Positions 62,589-64,000 of a DNA stretch of 64,000 bases are shown here, in pieces. The number at the start of each line of letters is the position of its first letter. The first letter of the stretch is position 1. Under the pieces are notes generated by a model. That model saw only the letters and a list, made by a program, of their open reading frames with translations. It was not told where the DNA came from and searched no databases. The stretch spans positions 4,340,001-4,404,000 of the forward strand of contig NZ_RCST01000001.1 in assembly GCF_013141865.1 (NCBI RefSeq), in the 5' to 3' direction. A program made the position numbers and the translations under genes. Source of the stretch: Methylomonas sp. ZR1 (GTDB taxonomy: Bacteria > Pseudomonadota > Gammaproteobacteria > Methylococcales > Methylomonadaceae).

Positions 62589-63058
62589 TGTATTTATCGT
62601 TAAAATTGATCCATATCCTCAGCGCCATCGTATTGTTTGGCTTGGGTTCCGGTACGGTGTTTTACAAAGTGATGGCCGATAAAAGCGGCGATCACGCGGC
62701 AATCGCCTCGACCAGCAAACATGTAGTGCTGGCCGATTGGTGGTTCACCACGCCGACTGTGATTATCCAGCCGTTAACCGGCGTGTTATTGGCCGATCAA
62801 TTGTCGGCTTCGTTCGGCGACGGCTGGCTGTGGTGGACAGTGGTGCTGTATTTAATCACCGGACTGTGCTGGTTGCCGGTGGTAATTTTGCAGATCCGCA
62901 TGCGCGACATTGCCGCCGAATCACTGGCTCAAGGCCGGACTTTGCCGTACCTGTATCACTATTATTCCAAGATTTGGCTATGGTTGGGCGTGCCGGCTTT
63001 CTTCGGCATGATAGGCGTCACCACCTTGATGGTGTTTCATAATTCACTCTGGAGCTGA
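62585..63058 (+). CDS. DUF2269 membrane protein
   Basis: 157 residues from the overlapping ATG. Four membrane helices with the family start LSLKLIHILSAIVLFGLGSG and a conserved HxxxADWWFTTPTVIIQPLTG segment. It is the middle gene of the SDR-DoxX / DUF2269 / DUF4166 operon. Function unknown. Confidence 0.9.
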   Translation: MMYLSLKLIHILSAIVLFGLGSGTVFYKVMADKSGDHAAIASTSKHVVLADWWFTTPTVIIQPLTGVLLADQLSASFGDGWLWWTVVLYLITGLCWLPVVILQIRMRDIAAESLAQGRTLPYLYHYYSKIWLWLGVPAFFGMIGVTTLMVFHNSLWS

Positions 63059-63061
63059 GCC

Positions 63062-63643
63062 ATGTCTGTGTCATTAATGCAAAAAGTGTTGGGCGCCGAT
63101 TGGCAACAATTGCCTGAGGTTATTCAAAGACATTACCGAATTAGCAATGGCCAACAAAGCCGCCTGGTCGGAACGATGGAAATTGGCTATCCAATTTACC
63201 TGTTTCCGTTGATTTGGCTGATTCATTTGTTCGGCGGCTTGTTACTGTGGCGCGGGCAGGCGGCACAAGCCGAAGTGGACAAGACCGCCGACGGCGAACT
63301 ATTGCATTGGCATAGGACGATGACTTACGCCGATGGTAAAACTGATTGCTTTAGTTCCAGGATGAGTTATGCGGCTGACCACGAGTTGGTCGAACTCATA
63401 GGCTTTGGTTTTGGCTTGCGCTTGCACGTCAGCGTCGAAAACGGCGAATTGCTGTATCGCAGTAACGGCCATTTCTGGCAATGCGGGTCGCTACGCCTGA
63501 ATATTCCGGATTACTTATTGCTAGGTTCGGCCAGCATCAGCGAACGTGCTGTTTCAGAAGACGAGTTCTATCTGGATTTTTGCATCCGCCATCCCTGGTG
63601 GGGTGTGAGTTATTACTACCGGGGAAACTTTCGCTATGGCTGA
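63062..63643 (+). CDS. DUF4166 domain protein
   Basis: 193 residues. KVLGADWQQLPEVIQRHYRI is the family start, and later HWHRTMTYADGKTDCFSSRM and FRLNIPDYLLLG-like (SLRLNIPDYLLLGSASISER) motifs match. It is usually the partner of SDR-DoxX/DUF2269 proteins, as here. Function unknown. Confidence 0.88.
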   Translation: MSVSLMQKVLGADWQQLPEVIQRHYRISNGQQSRLVGTMEIGYPIYLFPLIWLIHLFGGLLLWRGQAAQAEVDKTADGELLHWHRTMTYADGKTDCFSSRMSYAADHELVELIGFGFGLRLHVSVENGELLYRSNGHFWQCGSLRLNIPDYLLLGSASISERAVSEDEFYLDFCIRHPWWGVSYYYRGNFRYG

Positions 63644-64000
63644 TAGGGTTTATCAATGGGAAGGGCGGCTACAGAGCGGGATCCAAACGTGGCTCTTCCC
63701 AAGCATGCATGCCCGCTATACCGCTGTGTTCCGGTTTTCAAAACGACCCGGAATAATCGCGGATAAGTTCGAATATTGTGGGGTGAGCTCTTGCATGGCG
63801 GTGCAACCGGAGTGGGTTTGAGCCTGGTTAGTCCAGGCACCATCCGGTTGAGGGCGAACAGCTGCGACGTTTTGGCTGAAGAAACCCAGCATGGCTGGTT
63901 GGCGCGTCTTGACCAACTGTGTTTGCCAAGCTGGATGTCTAAAATATCGCCAGATTTGGCTGGAATTATTGCAGGATATGGCGTTGTCTGAAGTTCCGCG
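63644..64000 (+). other. Window tail without a supported gene
   Basis: About 360 bp after the DUF4166 stop. Two short frames (61 and 71 codons) overlap and lack domains and ribosome sites. A gene may start beyond the edge. Confidence 0.4.

Overview
The window is a chromosomal segment of a gammaproteobacterium. Housekeeping and marker genes (priA, dinB, guaB/guaA, ribF, dsbB, class I fumarase, YcgL, DUF2333/DUF4389, DUF1289, RlpA, SPL-type radical SAM protein) are all of gammaproteobacterial style. The abundant GCCGG-rich coding sequence, a PEP-CTERM-type sorted protein and a DUF5765 membrane protein suggest an aerobic methylotroph of the Methylococcales, probably Methylomonas-like. That assignment is inference: no methane monooxygenase or methanol dehydrogenase gene lies in the window. 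I saw no rRNA, tRNA or CRISPR array.

Layout. 1-5.6 kb: a cut-off glutathione S-transferase with a divergent TetR regulator and two operator-like palindromes, an O-antigen-type flippase, DUF1289-ribF, a LOG-family nucleotide hydrolase and a PilZ-like membrane protein. 5.8-10.2 kb: an amidase followed by a NrtA/SsuA-like ABC importer whose binding protein carries an unusual C-terminal domain resembling NosL. 10.3-12 kb: a compact mercury module (merR, merT, merP and a CopZ-N-like Fe-S/Zn chaperone) with a well-preserved MerR operator but no merA. 12-12.6 kb: a non-coding, palindrome-rich stretch. 12.6-24 kb: the most distinctive block, one co-directional minus-strand array of organosulfur genes: arylsulfate sulfotransferase, Tat-exported sulfatase, a TonB-C-like lipoprotein, a GntR/UTRA regulator, an AprA-like flavoprotein with an AprB-like two-cluster ferredoxin, a PAPS-type sulfotransferase, a complete ABC importer and a HEAT-repeat protein. 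I propose that these genes together scavenge sulfate esters or sulfonates.

24.4-32.3 kb: a small secreted protein with its own terminator, a radical-SAM/SDR pair, a K+ channel overlapping a second RCK protein, a convergent CPA antiporter, a tandem universal stress protein and dsbB. 32.3-46.9 kb: mostly core genes (priA, nitroreductase, NlpC/P60 lipoprotein, GT-C-like membrane protein, dinB, DUF4389-DUF2333, ycgL, CPBP protease, guaB, methyltransferase, guaA with a strong terminator). Two diverged copies of a roughly 211-bp element with DnaA boxes lie before priA and after guaA; their internal spacing matches to within one base.

48.3-54.5 kb: a FecI/FecR pair without a TonB receptor, a PEP-CTERM-type protein, RlpA, type II NADH dehydrogenase and a methyltransferase of lower GC. 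54.6-56.7 kb: a repeat-rich island with REP-like hairpins around a frameshifted RAYT transposase relic, a structured repeat often misread as protein, and an IS110 element with a long upstream leader that may encode its bridge RNA. 56.9-63.6 kb: a CheW protein with an inserted CZB zinc-sensing domain, fumarase, a Uma2-family protein, a membrane-anchored AraC regulator and a three-gene SDR-DoxX / DUF2269 / DUF4166 operon.
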